Shown: positions 25,209-34,093, counted from the stretch's first letter. The stretch: 64,000 bases of DNA from an uncultured Psychrobacter sp. (GCF_947495825.1 NZ_CANMAH010000005.1:62001-126000), one strand, 5' to 3'. Numbers and translations: made by a program. Notes: generated by a model not told the origin, from the sequence alone.

Positions 25209-26347
25209 TAGGCACTTTCCTTTTGCAATGCGCTATTTTTCGGGGCACTTGTTTGTGCTGAGCGACTTTCTGCCGATTTTTTCTGTAAGCTGCCAAACTT
25301 TGCTTCACCGATAAGATGGCTGACTTTATGACCGGGAATCAGCCAATAAGGAGTCGCTTCGCTGCTTGAAGCGCAGTTAGGAAAGTCAGAATTTTTAGAG
25401 GGACCGGCGATGGTTTTTTCGACGACCATTGAGATATATTGCTCATTACTACCTTCTAACGTATTGCCGTTTAGGATCACCTCCATGCCTGTTTCTTTAG
25501 CATAACGATGGATGGCATTCACTTTTGAGTTCATAGGCGCATAAGCATCAGCGCCGACGCCATTTTCTGAGGTGACTCTTATCCCATCTGGTACGCGCGC
25601 GACTAGTGAATGGTTGCCCTCGGTATGGCCTGGAGTATGCACCAGTGCTAAGCCTGTGCCTAATTGGATGCTACCAGTAAATTTAATAACTTTATCAGGG
25701 TCGACACCTTCGATGCCATTGGGGCAATACCAATCCGCTTGTACTGGTAGCAAAGCAGTGGTGCTTAACCATTCTTGTTCATGAACTAAAATCTTGGCAT
25801 TATGGAAGTAGGCGGTTTGATCTTTGGTGCCAAGCCAACGACGTATATCTTGAGTATGTAGATGATCGTAGCTGATGTAGTCAACATCTTCTGGTGCTAA
25901 GTCGACTTCGGCGAGTGCCCCAGCCACATCACGGATGACAGGCGCGACTATATTCTCAAGCGGCGACCAGTTAGGCATCTTGTCCGTTAGGCGCTTAAAA
26001 AACGGCGTCTCGCGATCCGCTTCGATATCAGAAGGGGAGAACAACAAGGTCTTTAATTCACCTAAAAAGTCATAATATTGAATGATGAAAATACGGTTTA
26101 GGATATGAAGATAAGGGAATTTATAAGTGCTTTGCGTATAGACGCCGCTGTAAGCGTACCACGTTGGATAGGGTACTCTGACCATGTCCGCGCTTTGATA
26201 AAATTGAACAGGTGGCTCATCCATAAAGCGTTCTCTAAACGCGCTTGCCTGCTTGCGAGCTGCATGTAAGCGCTCTTGAGGTAGGGGACTTTGGCGTACA
26301 TTGTCAAAGTCACTAATCGCTTTCATGCCTAGTGCTTGCAAATCCAT
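25208..26347 (-). CDS. Metallo-beta-lactamase-fold protein with atypical metal motif
   Basis: A 379-residue protein. Features of the MBL fold: SYDHLHTQDIRRWLG in place of the usual HxHxDH (here H-L-H-T-Q-D with an extra residue before Asp and no following His), then HTPGHTEGNHSL with a conserved His, then SENGVGAD where a metal-bridging Asp would lie, and IPGHKVSH near the end. Hydrolase activity is possible, but the metal site is not standard. The C-terminal 25 residues are polar and Ser/Lys-rich. ATG 26347 was chosen because AAGGAG lies 7 bases upstream; an earlier ATG at 26383 has none. It is co-translated with the SDR. Confidence 0.8.
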   Translation of the reverse strand: MDLQALGMKAISDFDNVRQSPLPQERLHAARKQASAFRERFMDEPPVQFYQSADMVRVPYPTWYAYSGVYTQSTYKFPYLHILNRIFIIQYYDFLGELKTLLFSPSDIEADRETPFFKRLTDKMPNWSPLENIVAPVIRDVAGALAEVDLAPEDVDYISYDHLHTQDIRRWLGTKDQTAYFHNAKILVHEQEWLSTTALLPVQADWYCPNGIEGVDPDKVIKFTGSIQLGTGLALVHTPGHTEGNHSLVARVPDGIRVTSENGVGADAYAPMNSKVNAIHRYAKETGMEVILNGNTLEGSNEQYISMVVEKTIAGPSKNSDFPNCASSSEATPYWLIPGHKVSHLIGEAKFGSLQKKSAESRSAQTSAPKNSALQKESA

Positions 26348-26469
26348 AATGCATCTCCTTATGATTGATGGATGTCTTGACACAATACTAGCAACATTGT
26401 TTTGGGGTTTATAGCGACTTTAGAAAACTGTTGAGGCTTATTAAATTAGGCTTGCTTGTGTTTTTTTTA

Positions 26470-27375
26470 TCAGAAGTCATCCCAGTAAGGGTCGTCTCCA
26501 AAACGCTCTGCAATAAAGTCAATCAAATAACGGCAGCGCTGTGATAAAAAGCGGTTTTTTGGATATACCGCATAGGCGCTTAGTGTGGGCAATTGGTATT
26601 GCTTAAGAATAGGTAGTAGCTCACCTTTAGCCAGTTTTTGATAAGCGATAAAGGTTGGTATAAAAATAATACCGTGATCTTTCACTGCCAAATCTACTAA
26701 GAACTCACCGTTGGTGGCTTTGATTTTTGCGTTTATTGTATAATTATGCCTTTTTCCTTGCTCATCAGTGAGCTCTAGATTGCTTGTTTTACTAAGACCA
26801 TACTGTAAAAATTCATGTTCTGCCAAGTCTTCGAGCGTCTCAGGCGTTCCCATTTTACGCAAATACTCAGGACTGGCACAGAGCGCATAGCGAATCAGCG
26901 CTAGACGCTTTGCCTGATAGCTAGAGTCTTGTAGCTCTCTAATACGAATGGCTAACTCATATCCTTCCTCAATTAAGTCCACATGCCGATCAGAAAAATC
27001 CAAATCAAAGCTTAGATTGGGATGTTGATTGGCGTACTCATCAATCACATCATTTAGATGCATAAGCCCAAACGACAGTGGCGCTGTCATCTTGAGCGTG
27101 CCTTCAATACGTGTGGGTGCACCACTGGTCTGCTCATTAAGTGCATCAACTTCACTGAGGATATTGTTCGCCTGTCGATAATAATGTTCGCCAGCCTCGG
27201 TCAAGTTAGACTGCCGCGTGGTCCGACTTATCAACTGATTGCCCAAGCGAGACTCTAAGTCTTTTAGTCGCCTACTTACGGCCGATTTGGCAATATCTAA
27301 TTGCTCAGCGGCTTTGGTGATACTACCGGCTTCGACAATGCGTACAAACATTGCCATATCTTCTAGCTGTCCCAT
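26470..27375 (-). CDS. LysR-family transcriptional regulator (CrgA-like)
   Basis: A 301-residue regulator. The N-terminal winged helix has EDMAMFVRIVEAGSITKAA and IAKSAVSRRLKDLESRLG (about 5-45), followed by a type-2 periplasmic-binding-like effector domain with FDLDFSDRHVDLIEEGYELAIRI, typical of the CrgA/AaeR branch that senses aromatic or electrophilic small molecules. It lies upstream of the MBL-SDR operon on the same strand, separated by 122 bp. Local control of that operon is plausible but not shown by any operator I can see. Confidence 0.88.
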   Translation of the reverse strand: MGQLEDMAMFVRIVEAGSITKAAEQLDIAKSAVSRRLKDLESRLGNQLISRTTRQSNLTEAGEHYYRQANNILSEVDALNEQTSGAPTRIEGTLKMTAPLSFGLMHLNDVIDEYANQHPNLSFDLDFSDRHVDLIEEGYELAIRIRELQDSSYQAKRLALIRYALCASPEYLRKMGTPETLEDLAEHEFLQYGLSKTSNLELTDEQGKRHNYTINAKIKATNGEFLVDLAVKDHGIIFIPTFIAYQKLAKGELLPILKQYQLPTLSAYAVYPKNRFLSQRCRYLIDFIAERFGDDPYWDDF

Positions 27376-27460
27376 TTTAGCTGTCCTATCGTTGTCCTAA
27401 CTCATCGCTCTATAAGGGAGATTGTCTGCATAACACTCCCATGAACACTTTTATAAAATC

Positions 27461-27492
27461 AATGAAGCTGGGTTAACAAACCCAGCTTCATT
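27461..27492 (-). terminator. Probable terminator of yceI-like gene
   Basis: A perfect long hairpin: AATGAAGCTGGGTT with its complement around a 4-base loop. On the minus strand it is followed by TTGATTTT, a moderate T-tract, about 50 bp after the YceI stop. Confidence 0.75.
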
Positions 27493-27541
27493 GTAGTACA
27501 GATTGTCTTAAGTGGACGAGCCATTGTTGTTTAAGGTCTGC

Positions 27542-28150
27542 TTATTTAAGATCCGCTTGTTTACTGCCTTCTACCTGAATGACCAATTTGACATCTTTCA
27601 TCATACCGCCATCTGTATAGGTATCGATACCCCATTTGGTTCTGTCGATAGTGGTTTCAAAATCACCACCACAAGCTTCAGCATTTAATAAAGGACTGTC
27701 GTAGCAGTTAAATTTAGTAGCTGTTAAAGTCACAGGATGAGTCTGGTCGAGCAGAGTCAAATCACCTGTGACTGATTTGACTTTATCACCATCGAACTGC
27801 CACTCAGTAGATTTAAAATAAGCAGTGGGGTACTTTTCTACATTAAAAAAATCAGCAGACTTTAGATGACCATCAAAGGTTTTTAGCCCGGTACTTAAAC
27901 TGCCCATGGGGATTGTAATGCCGATAAAACCTTTTTGCTCTTCAGGTGCGTACTCAAGAGTACCCGATAGATTATGAAAGCCACCAGCGTTGGTCGTGGT
28001 ACCAAAGTGATCTACATAGAAGCGTACTGCGGTATGTTTGGGATCAAGCTCGTAAGTCGCTGCATGACCTAATGTGCTAAGCATACCAAGCGCACTAATG
28101 GCTGCAAAAGTCATGGCACGATTCGCTTGTTTGATAGATTTTAAAGTCAT
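27542..28150 (-). CDS. YceI-family periplasmic protein
   Basis: A 202-residue protein with a signal peptide cleaved after LSTLGHA. The mature part starts TYELDPKHTAVRFYVDHFGTTT and continues with the YceI lipocalin-like beta-barrel repeats (GTLEYAPEEQKGFIGITIPMGSL, LKSADFFNVEKYPTAYFKST, VTGDLTLLDQTHPVTLT). The family binds isoprenoid-like ligands such as polyprenols or ubiquinone-type molecules and is induced by base or osmotic stress. It is divergent from doxX across 532 bp; both would fit a quinone or redox-stress response (inference). Confidence 0.9.
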   Translation of the reverse strand: MTLKSIKQANRAMTFAAISALGMLSTLGHAATYELDPKHTAVRFYVDHFGTTTNAGGFHNLSGTLEYAPEEQKGFIGITIPMGSLSTGLKTFDGHLKSADFFNVEKYPTAYFKSTEWQFDGDKVKSVTGDLTLLDQTHPVTLTATKFNCYDSPLLNAEACGGDFETTIDRTKWGIDTYTDGGMMKDVKLVIQVEGSKQADLK

Positions 28151-28682
28151 TATAAATAATCCTTTTTAGATAAGTAAATTAGGTACGTTTAAGTGTGTAC
28201 GTATAGGTAAGTAAGAGGTTTAGTAAATATAGTATTTGCTTTGGTCGTCAGCATAAAACTGATTGAATCTGAAACTATATTATTAATTACTGCTTATACA
28301 TAGAAGTAATAAGTTTAGCAAAGAACTACTTTATTTAAAGCCAAACACTATCAAGAGATGTGTAATTCCGTTATTTTTTTGTACTTTTTATAGAGTCTTT
28401 AATACTTTCCTAACTAAACTCTGCTACACAAGTGAATAGGTTTTAACCATCTTACATAGGACGTTTTTCGTAAATGACTCACTTATAAAAGTTCTTTCGT
28501 GAACAAGAAGTTGATAAATGTCTAGCTATTGTTCTGATAAAAAGAACATATATTTGAGATTATTGCTGTTTATCTAAGTATAGTCAATGTCTACAATGAG
28601 CGCATTAAATAACCGAATCAACAATACTTAAATATATTTATTTTCATAAATATTTTAATTTACACTTTTATGGAGAGTGGCA
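28151..28682. promoter_or_regulatory. yceI-doxX divergent region with GTTC/GAAC inverted repeats
   Basis: A 532-bp AT-rich gap without a credible gene. Two inverted repeats with the same half-sites occur 40 bp apart: GTTC-N6-GAAC (28491-28504) and GTTC-N9-GAAC (28531-28547). They could be operators for the doxX unit; different spacers weaken the case. Confidence 0.4.
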
Positions 28683-29087
28683 ATGGATAAATTACAAGAC
28701 ATAAGCGCCCCTATCGGTCGTCTGTTTTTATCAATGATTTTTATTTTTTCAGGGTTTAGTAAGATTACAGGTTATGCGGCGACAGCAGGCTATATGGAAT
28801 CGGTGGGCGTACCAGGTATCTTGCTACCATTAGTGATTGCACTTGAGTTATTGGGCGGAATCGCTATCTTGATTGGCTTTAAAGCACGTCTAATATCGTT
28901 GCTGTTTGTCGGTTTCAATATCGTTTCTGCACTTCTTTTCCATCAATTTTGGAATGATGAATCACAAATGAACCCATTTATGAAAAACATCGCTATGGCG
29001 GGTGGTTTTTTAATGATATTTGCTCATGGTCTAGGTGCTTATTCAGTCGATAAAGACCCTGCACCAAGAAGAACAACGTTACACTAA
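28683..29087 (+). CDS. DoxX-family inner-membrane protein
   Basis: A 134-residue protein with four hydrophobic helices and the DoxX pattern: PIGRLFLSMIFIFSGFSKITGY, then GILLPLVIALELLGGIAILIGFK and KNIAMAGGFLMIFAHGLG. DoxX proteins are linked to oxidative and thiol stress and quinone redox at the membrane. ATG 28683 is 7 bases after GGAG; a GTG two codons earlier overlaps the ribosome binding site. It is the first gene of a same-strand run (DoxX, FMN reductase, DUF1275). Confidence 0.88.
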   Translation: MDKLQDISAPIGRLFLSMIFIFSGFSKITGYAATAGYMESVGVPGILLPLVIALELLGGIAILIGFKARLISLLFVGFNIVSALLFHQFWNDESQMNPFMKNIAMAGGFLMIFAHGLGAYSVDKDPAPRRTTLH

Positions 29088-29156
29088 TAAAAATTATAAG
29101 TAACGGTTTATCAAATATTACTAAAACAATTAATGCACAGTACGAAGGAGGTCATC

Positions 29157-29711
29157 ATGAGTACATCGACAAATGTAGCCCTTATTATTGGCAGCTTGCG
29201 AGAGGCGTCGATCAACCGTAAGTTTGCAGAATTTATAGTGTCGCAGTTACCTGACAATGTTACGGCGACAGAAGTGCATATCGCAGATTTGCCTCTTTAT
29301 AATCAAGATTATGATGACCAGACGATTGACAGCTATGATCGTGTCCGTAAGCAGATTAAAGATGCTGATGCAGTATTAATCGTCACACCAGAGCATAACC
29401 GTACGATGCCCGCTGCTCTAAAAAACGTCATCGATATTGCCTCTCGTCCTCATGGCGATAGCGCTTGGACAGACAAAAAATTAGCCGTAGTGACAGCATC
29501 TCCTGGCACTTATGGTGGCAGAGCTAGTGGCCTTGATGTCCGTAAAAGTATGCAGATGCTATCAGCGCAAATGATGATTCGCCCTGAAGTGTACTTGGGT
29601 CATGCAACTGACAGCTTGGACGATGAAGGCAATGTTAGCGAACGTACGCAAAAATTCTTGCAAAAGTTCGTTGACGAGTTTGTCATATTTGCCAGAAATA
29701 CCAGTGCATAA
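29157..29711 (+). CDS. NADPH-dependent FMN reductase (chromate/quinone reductase-like)
   Basis: A 184-residue flavodoxin-fold protein: FMN-phosphate loop IIGSLREASINRKFA (about 9-23), VTPEHNRTMPAALKN and SPGTYGGRASGLDVRKSM at the second flavin loop. The family reduces quinones, azo dyes or chromate with NAD(P)H, mostly as a protective two-electron reductase in the cytosol. The start is ATG 29157 with GGAGG nearby; an ATG 24 bases earlier lacks one. It overlaps the next gene by 8 bp, so both are co-translated. Confidence 0.9.
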   Translation: MSTSTNVALIIGSLREASINRKFAEFIVSQLPDNVTATEVHIADLPLYNQDYDDQTIDSYDRVRKQIKDADAVLIVTPEHNRTMPAALKNVIDIASRPHGDSAWTDKKLAVVTASPGTYGGRASGLDVRKSMQMLSAQMMIRPEVYLGHATDSLDDEGNVSERTQKFLQKFVDEFVIFARNTSA

Positions 29712-30471
29712 CAGCGCCTCTCACGATACTGAGTCTAACGATACTTCAACTAAGAATAATAAGGACGGCGTTCAAAATAATAATTTGCCAAGCTTTTGGC
29801 AACGTTATCAAGCGCCTGTGTTGCTGACAGTCGTTGGTGGCGCTATCGATACCATTGGTTTTATTACCTTGTTTGGGTTCTTTACTGCTCATGTGACCGG
29901 AAACTTGGTGCTGGCGGGTAGCGGTCTGGTGAAAGGCGAAGATGGACTATGGATTAAGCTTGCATCTGTACCGCTATTTATTTTGACGGTAGTAGTAACG
30001 AAGATCTACATAGATAAAAGTAAAAAACAGCAGCTGTTACTGAGTCACTTATTATTAGCTGAAGCAGTGTTTTTAACCGCATTTATGATTGCAGGCTTGT
30101 CTTTTCAACCTTTTATCGATGCAGGCGGTATTACCGTTGCGATAACTGGAGGTTTGGGTTTAACCGCGTTGGCGATTCGTAATACTGCTAGCAAAACAGT
30201 CATCAAGCACATGAGCCCAACAGTACTAATGACTGGCAATACGACGCAACTAGGGATAGGTCTATCGGACTACTTATCAAATAGAACGTCTGAAAATGCT
30301 AAAAAGTTGGGACATAGCTCAGCGCTGGTTATTAGCTTTGTAATAGGCGCATTGTTAGGCGCTGTACTATATGTCAAATTAAGCTATTGGGCTGTTGGTT
30401 TGTTTGTGCTGCCTGTACTCTATTTGTCATTTTTGGCCAGAGACAAAGACTTTTTACAAAATATTGGTTAA
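29704..30471 (+). CDS. DUF1275 (YoaK-like) membrane protein
   Basis: A 255-residue protein with about six transmembrane segments, beginning VLLTVVGGAIDTIGFITLFGFFTAHVTGNLVLAG (read as two parts: up to about residue 45, then 46-60), which is the DUF1275 signature. Function is unknown. Upstream extension to 29602 would lie within the FMN reductase frame and reads unlike this family. I therefore use GTG 29704, 8 bp inside the previous gene, implying translational coupling without its own Shine-Dalgarno. The first 35 residues are polar and cytosolic. Confidence 0.8.
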   Translation: MHNSASHDTESNDTSTKNNKDGVQNNNLPSFWQRYQAPVLLTVVGGAIDTIGFITLFGFFTAHVTGNLVLAGSGLVKGEDGLWIKLASVPLFILTVVVTKIYIDKSKKQQLLLSHLLLAEAVFLTAFMIAGLSFQPFIDAGGITVAITGGLGLTALAIRNTASKTVIKHMSPTVLMTGNTTQLGIGLSDYLSNRTSENAKKLGHSSALVISFVIGALLGAVLYVKLSYWAVGLFVLPVLYLSFLARDKDFLQNIG

Positions 30472-30612
30472 AAGCTTTCTGTGTTGTTAAGTCGCTCTGT
30501 GAATTTATTATTTGCTAAAGTAGGGCTATTAAGTCCCTAAAGTCTAATCTTTAATGAGCAAACAATTAAAAGCAAAAGTTTCTGTTAAAAATTAACAGTT
30601 TATCGTTAAATC

Positions 30613-30647
30613 AAAAACGCCATGCTTTCTAGCATGGCGTTTTTTTG
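30613..30647. terminator. Bidirectional terminator between DUF1275 and GNAT genes
   Basis: AAAACGCCATGCT-TTCT-AGCATGGCGTTTT with A and T runs on both sides, between convergent genes. Confidence 0.92.
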
Positions 30648-30676
30648 TCTTTAAAAAGTGGTGTTTAAAATATGAG

Positions 30677-31003
30677 TTAAGGCGTAGCGTTATGAAACAC
30701 CGAGTTATCTTGATACTCAGGATGCTTATCGATATAAGACTTCACATAAGGACAAGTTGGCTTAACACGTAAACCTTTAGCCGCTGCATCGTCTAAGATG
30801 TATTTGACTAGATACCCTGCAATACCTTGACCACCTAATGACTCTGGCACTTCGGTATGCTTATATTCAATGCCTTTTTCACCTTGACTGGTGGTAAAAA
30901 ATTCATAGTCTTCAAGGGCAATTTGATCATCGATATGAATCTCAAAACGCTTCTTATCTGTGTTATTGATAACTTCATAGTTTAATGTTTGTTTGTCAGA
31001 CAT
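30677..31003 (-). CDS. Small GNAT-like N-acetyltransferase (COG2388 type)
   Basis: A 108-residue protein with a compact GNAT core: IALEDYEFFTTSQGEKGIEYKHTEVPESLGGQGIAGYLVKYIL, where GGQGIAGYL is the acetyl-CoA pyrophosphate loop, then LRVKPTCPYVKSYIDKHPEY. This is the YjdJ/NATD1-type family, of unknown acceptor. It is divergent from the pirin gene and shares its regulatory region, which has paired inverted repeats. Confidence 0.85.
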   Translation of the reverse strand: MSDKQTLNYEVINNTDKKRFEIHIDDQIALEDYEFFTTSQGEKGIEYKHTEVPESLGGQGIAGYLVKYILDDAAAKGLRVKPTCPYVKSYIDKHPEYQDNSVFHNATP

Positions 31004-31037
31004 AGTATGATCCCTTTTATTATAAATGATAGAACAC

Positions 31038-31105
31038 TAACGGTCTGTTATGCTCTAAACCTTAGTTTTAATATGCTAACAGTTTATGGCTAACGTTCTG
31101 TTAGC
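31038..31105. promoter_or_regulatory. Two TAAC-N5-GTTA inverted repeats between GNAT and pirin genes
   Basis: IR1 is TAAC-GGTCT-GTTA at 31038-31050. IR2 is GCTAAC-GTTCT-GTTAGC at 31089-31105. The shared core is TAACGkTCTGTTA. The cores start 53 bp apart, about five helical turns, in the promoter gap of two divergent genes. A third half-site, GCTAAC at about 31075-31080, is next to IR2. This looks like a cooperative repressor operator; the regulator is unknown. Confidence 0.6.
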
Positions 31106-31266
31106 TTTATATTACTTGGTATTGTTCTAAAAATAAGAATATTCATTTGCTATTTACCATGTTTATCTCTTCTTCAACAACAATTATAATAACTCCATTG
31201 TTTAGACAAGTTCGTTAATAGTATATTTTCAAACATGTTTAACGCCTCAATTAATAAGGATAAATT

Positions 31267-31980
31267 ATGAAAACTATCTATCATGCAGCAGATTCTCGTG
31301 GCGATGCAAACCATGGCTGGCTCAAAAGCCGTCATACTTTTAGCTTTGCCAACTACCACAATCCAGAGCGTATGGGTTTTGGTGCACTACGCGTCATCAA
31401 CGACGACTTTGTGATCGGTGGTCAAGGGTTTGGTAAGCACTCGCATCGTGACATGGAAATTATCAGTATCCCGTTATCTGGTAAGCTCGGTCATGGCGAT
31501 AATATTGGTAACAATGGCATTATCGAGACAGGTGAAATCCAAGTCATGTCTGCTGGTACTGGTATCACGCACAGTGAGATGAATGGTGATGACAAAGAGG
31601 ACGTAAAGTTTTTACAGATTTGGGTCATTCCAAATAAAATGAGCGTAGCGCCTCGTTATCAGCAAATACGCATGGATGACATCATGCAGCCAAATGAGTT
31701 CAATCAAGTACTGTCACCAAATGCGGACGATGCGGGTGTATGGATTCATCAGAATGCTTGGTTTAGCATGGGTGATTTTGATAAAGGCGTGACGCAGACT
31801 TATCAGCTAAAAGACCCTAACAACGGTGTCTATATATTTGTCATTAGTGGTAGAGTAAATGTAAACGGTAATACTTTAGATACTCGTGATGGCCTTGGTG
31901 TTTGGGATACTAAGAACTTCACGATGGATGTAGAAGAGAATGCTAAAGTACTACTAATGGAAGTGCCGATGAGTTTATAA
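31267..31980 (+). CDS. Pirin-family bicupin (YhaK-like)
   Basis: A 237-residue pirin. The N-terminal cupin has the metal ligands His58 and His60 (GKHSHRDME), His102 and Glu104 (GITHSEMN), as in YhaK/YhhW-type pirins; it starts HAADSRGDANHGWLKSRHTFSFA. Pirins can show quercetinase activity or act as redox sensors. Expected location is cytosolic. Preceded by AAGGATAAATT. It is divergent from the GNAT gene and shares the paired inverted repeats, suggesting control by the same repressor. Confidence 0.9.
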   Translation: MKTIYHAADSRGDANHGWLKSRHTFSFANYHNPERMGFGALRVINDDFVIGGQGFGKHSHRDMEIISIPLSGKLGHGDNIGNNGIIETGEIQVMSAGTGITHSEMNGDDKEDVKFLQIWVIPNKMSVAPRYQQIRMDDIMQPNEFNQVLSPNADDAGVWIHQNAWFSMGDFDKGVTQTYQLKDPNNGVYIFVISGRVNVNGNTLDTRDGLGVWDTKNFTMDVEENAKVLLMEVPMSL

Positions 31981-32057
31981 GCCACTTCGAGCTTATAAGA
32001 TACGTCTCTTTAAATGATAATATTTAGAAGGTGTTAAAATTATAAAGTACGATAATT

Positions 32058-32110
32058 AAAAGTAGCGTGGTGAGATGTTTAAAATATTTATATTTTAGCG
32101 CTACTTTTAT
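32058..32110 (+). terminator. Possible terminator after the first pirin gene
   Basis: AAAAGTAGCG (32058-32067) pairs with CGCTACTTTT (32099-32108), but around an AT-rich 31-base loop, so efficiency is uncertain. Confidence 0.5.
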
Positions 32111-32185
32111 TTCTACCTACTGTATATCAGGCTGTATCAGTTTCATTACATTGACTATCACATAATAGATAATAAGAGGTGAACC

Positions 32186-33124
32186 ATGAGTATCAAAACC
32201 CTAGAACCGCGTTTGGCAGATGTTGGCGGTATTCCAATTGCCCGTCTTTTACCTAATACAGGCAAAAAACCGATTGGTGCTTGGTGCTTTTTGGATCACG
32301 CAGGCCCTGTTGAATTTGATAAAGGTGACTCAGGCATGCAAGTCGGCCGTCATCCGCACACCAATTTACAAACCTTTAGCTGGATGTTAAATGGCGAAGT
32401 GCTACATAAAGATAGCTTGGGTAACGAGCAAGTCATTACCAAAAACCAAGTCAATGTCATGACTGCAGGGACAGGCCTTAATCGCGGTATCAGTCATACT
32501 GAGCAAAGTGTCTTTCCAGATACGGGCGGCTCACCAGATGCAGCGCGTGCGATAAGCATGGTACAACTATGGATTGCACTACCGACCGATCAAGAGATTG
32601 AGCCAAGTTTCCATCATTATCCAGAGCTACCAACGTGGACGGAAGATAGCGCCCAGATGATTCTGACGACCGGTAGCTATAACAGTATCACAGGGGAGCG
32701 CTATGAGGCGCCAACCATACAGTACTCAAAAATGGTCGGTATCGATGTGTACTGGGTCGAAGACGGTGAAGTCACGCTAAACTTAGAGCCAGGTTTTGAG
32801 TATGGGATTTTGGTTACAGAAGGCGAGATTGAGTCTGAGGGCAAAGTCTGCCCACAAGATCAGCTATTACGCTTTCACGATAGCGATGTTGCTAATAATG
32901 AAAGCATAAAGCTTGTCGCCAAAAAAGACACGCGTGTCATGTTTATTGGCGGTGAGCCCTTAAATAACCAAGTACTGCTTTGGTGGAACTTTGTCGCAGA
33001 CAATAAAGAAGAGATTGAGCAGTCTATCATCGATTGGAACAACGGTCACGAACGTTTTGGTGAGGTTGATTCTGATATGAAGCGTTTGCCTGCCCCAGAG
33101 CTGCCGGATGGCTTTAAAGGGTAG
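32186..33124 (+). CDS. Pirin-family bicupin, second copy
   Basis: A 312-residue classical two-cupin pirin: VGRHPHTNLQTFSWMLNGE carries the first two His ligands and GISHTEQS the later His and Glu. The C-terminal cupin has FIGGEPLNNQVLLWWNFVADNKEEI, the family's hallmark. It is longer and clearly distinct from the YhaK-like pirin upstream, so this is not a recent tandem duplication. It has its own ribosome binding site (AAGAGGTGAACC). It probably belongs to the same stress regulon as its neighbours (inference). Confidence 0.92.
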   Translation: MSIKTLEPRLADVGGIPIARLLPNTGKKPIGAWCFLDHAGPVEFDKGDSGMQVGRHPHTNLQTFSWMLNGEVLHKDSLGNEQVITKNQVNVMTAGTGLNRGISHTEQSVFPDTGGSPDAARAISMVQLWIALPTDQEIEPSFHHYPELPTWTEDSAQMILTTGSYNSITGERYEAPTIQYSKMVGIDVYWVEDGEVTLNLEPGFEYGILVTEGEIESEGKVCPQDQLLRFHDSDVANNESIKLVAKKDTRVMFIGGEPLNNQVLLWWNFVADNKEEIEQSIIDWNNGHERFGEVDSDMKRLPAPELPDGFKG

Positions 33125-33329
33125 TTTGACATTAAAATGATAAGTTAAATTATCTATTAAAAGACACTTTATAATTAAGTTTTATTACAAAAAGGAAGTA
33201 TGGATATAATCCAGTTTTCTTTATAATAAATTGGATGAATTTAGGGTGTGGTTATCAGATATGAATTTTTAATCATACTCATCTAGCGTTTATTTTAATC
33301 AATACACATTAATAATTTGGAGAAAATCT

Positions 33330-33941
33330 ATGTCAGACCTAAAAGATCTACAACAATTGGCTGAAAAACGTCGTTCTATCTATGCCCTAAGCAATAAGCT
33401 GCCAGTGTCTAATGATGAGGTCGTTAAACTCGTTGAGCATGCTATTTTGCACACGCCATCAGCGTTTAACTCTCAGTCAGCGCGTATCGTTGTATTATTC
33501 GGTGACGATCATCAAAAGCTTTGGGATATCACTGAAGAGACCTTGAAGGTTATAGTTGGTGATGATGAGAAGTTCCAAGGTACGAAAGATAAAATCGCAG
33601 GCTTTAAAGCAGGCGCCGGTACGATATTGTTCTTTGAAGACAAAGGCGTGGTCAGAAACATGCAAGAAGCAGCGCCTTTATATGCGGATAAATTCCCAAT
33701 TTGGGCACACCAAACCAACGCCATGCATCAGTATGTGATTTGGACGGCATTGGCAAGCATCGATGTTGGCGCAAACTTGCAACATTATAATCCAGTGATT
33801 GACCAGCAAGTTGCCGATACTTGGAATATCGCTGATGACTGGGAGTTGAATGCACAAATGGTGTTTGGTGCAATCGAGCAGCCAGCTGGCGACAAAGAGT
33901 TTAAGCCAGTAGAAGAGCGTATGAAAGTATTTGGTAAATAA
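33330..33941 (+). CDS. Nitroreductase-family oxidoreductase
   Basis: A 203-residue FMN-dependent nitroreductase: EKRRSIYALSNKLPVSNDEVVKLVEHAILHTPSAFNSQSARIVVL is the N-terminal flavin-binding part, with R-S-I-Y and the P-S-A-F-N-S-Q loop; GANLQHYNP is the second flavin region. The sequence is of the YdgI/Frm2-like short type, known to reduce nitro compounds or quinones and to be induced by oxidative stress. GGAG lies close to the ATG, and the gene ends in a strong terminator. Confidence 0.92.
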   Translation: MSDLKDLQQLAEKRRSIYALSNKLPVSNDEVVKLVEHAILHTPSAFNSQSARIVVLFGDDHQKLWDITEETLKVIVGDDEKFQGTKDKIAGFKAGAGTILFFEDKGVVRNMQEAAPLYADKFPIWAHQTNAMHQYVIWTALASIDVGANLQHYNPVIDQQVADTWNIADDWELNAQMVFGAIEQPAGDKEFKPVEERMKVFGK

Positions 33942-33975
33942 TACCAAAGCTCAGTAATATAAAAGATGAAGAGCT

Positions 33976-34015
33976 AAAAAAAGCGCCATCCAGTTAATGG
34001 GTGGCGCTTTTTTAG
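33976..34015. terminator. Bidirectional terminator after nitroreductase gene
   Basis: AAAAAAGCGCCAtCC / GGgTGGCGCTTTTTT hairpin with runs on both sides, between convergent genes. Confidence 0.92.
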
Positions 34016-34093
34016 GTATAAAAACTATCAATACATAAGTTGTGGCTACATAGCACGCTAAACATAAAGCATTGCGCTGTTAAACGGTGGTTA

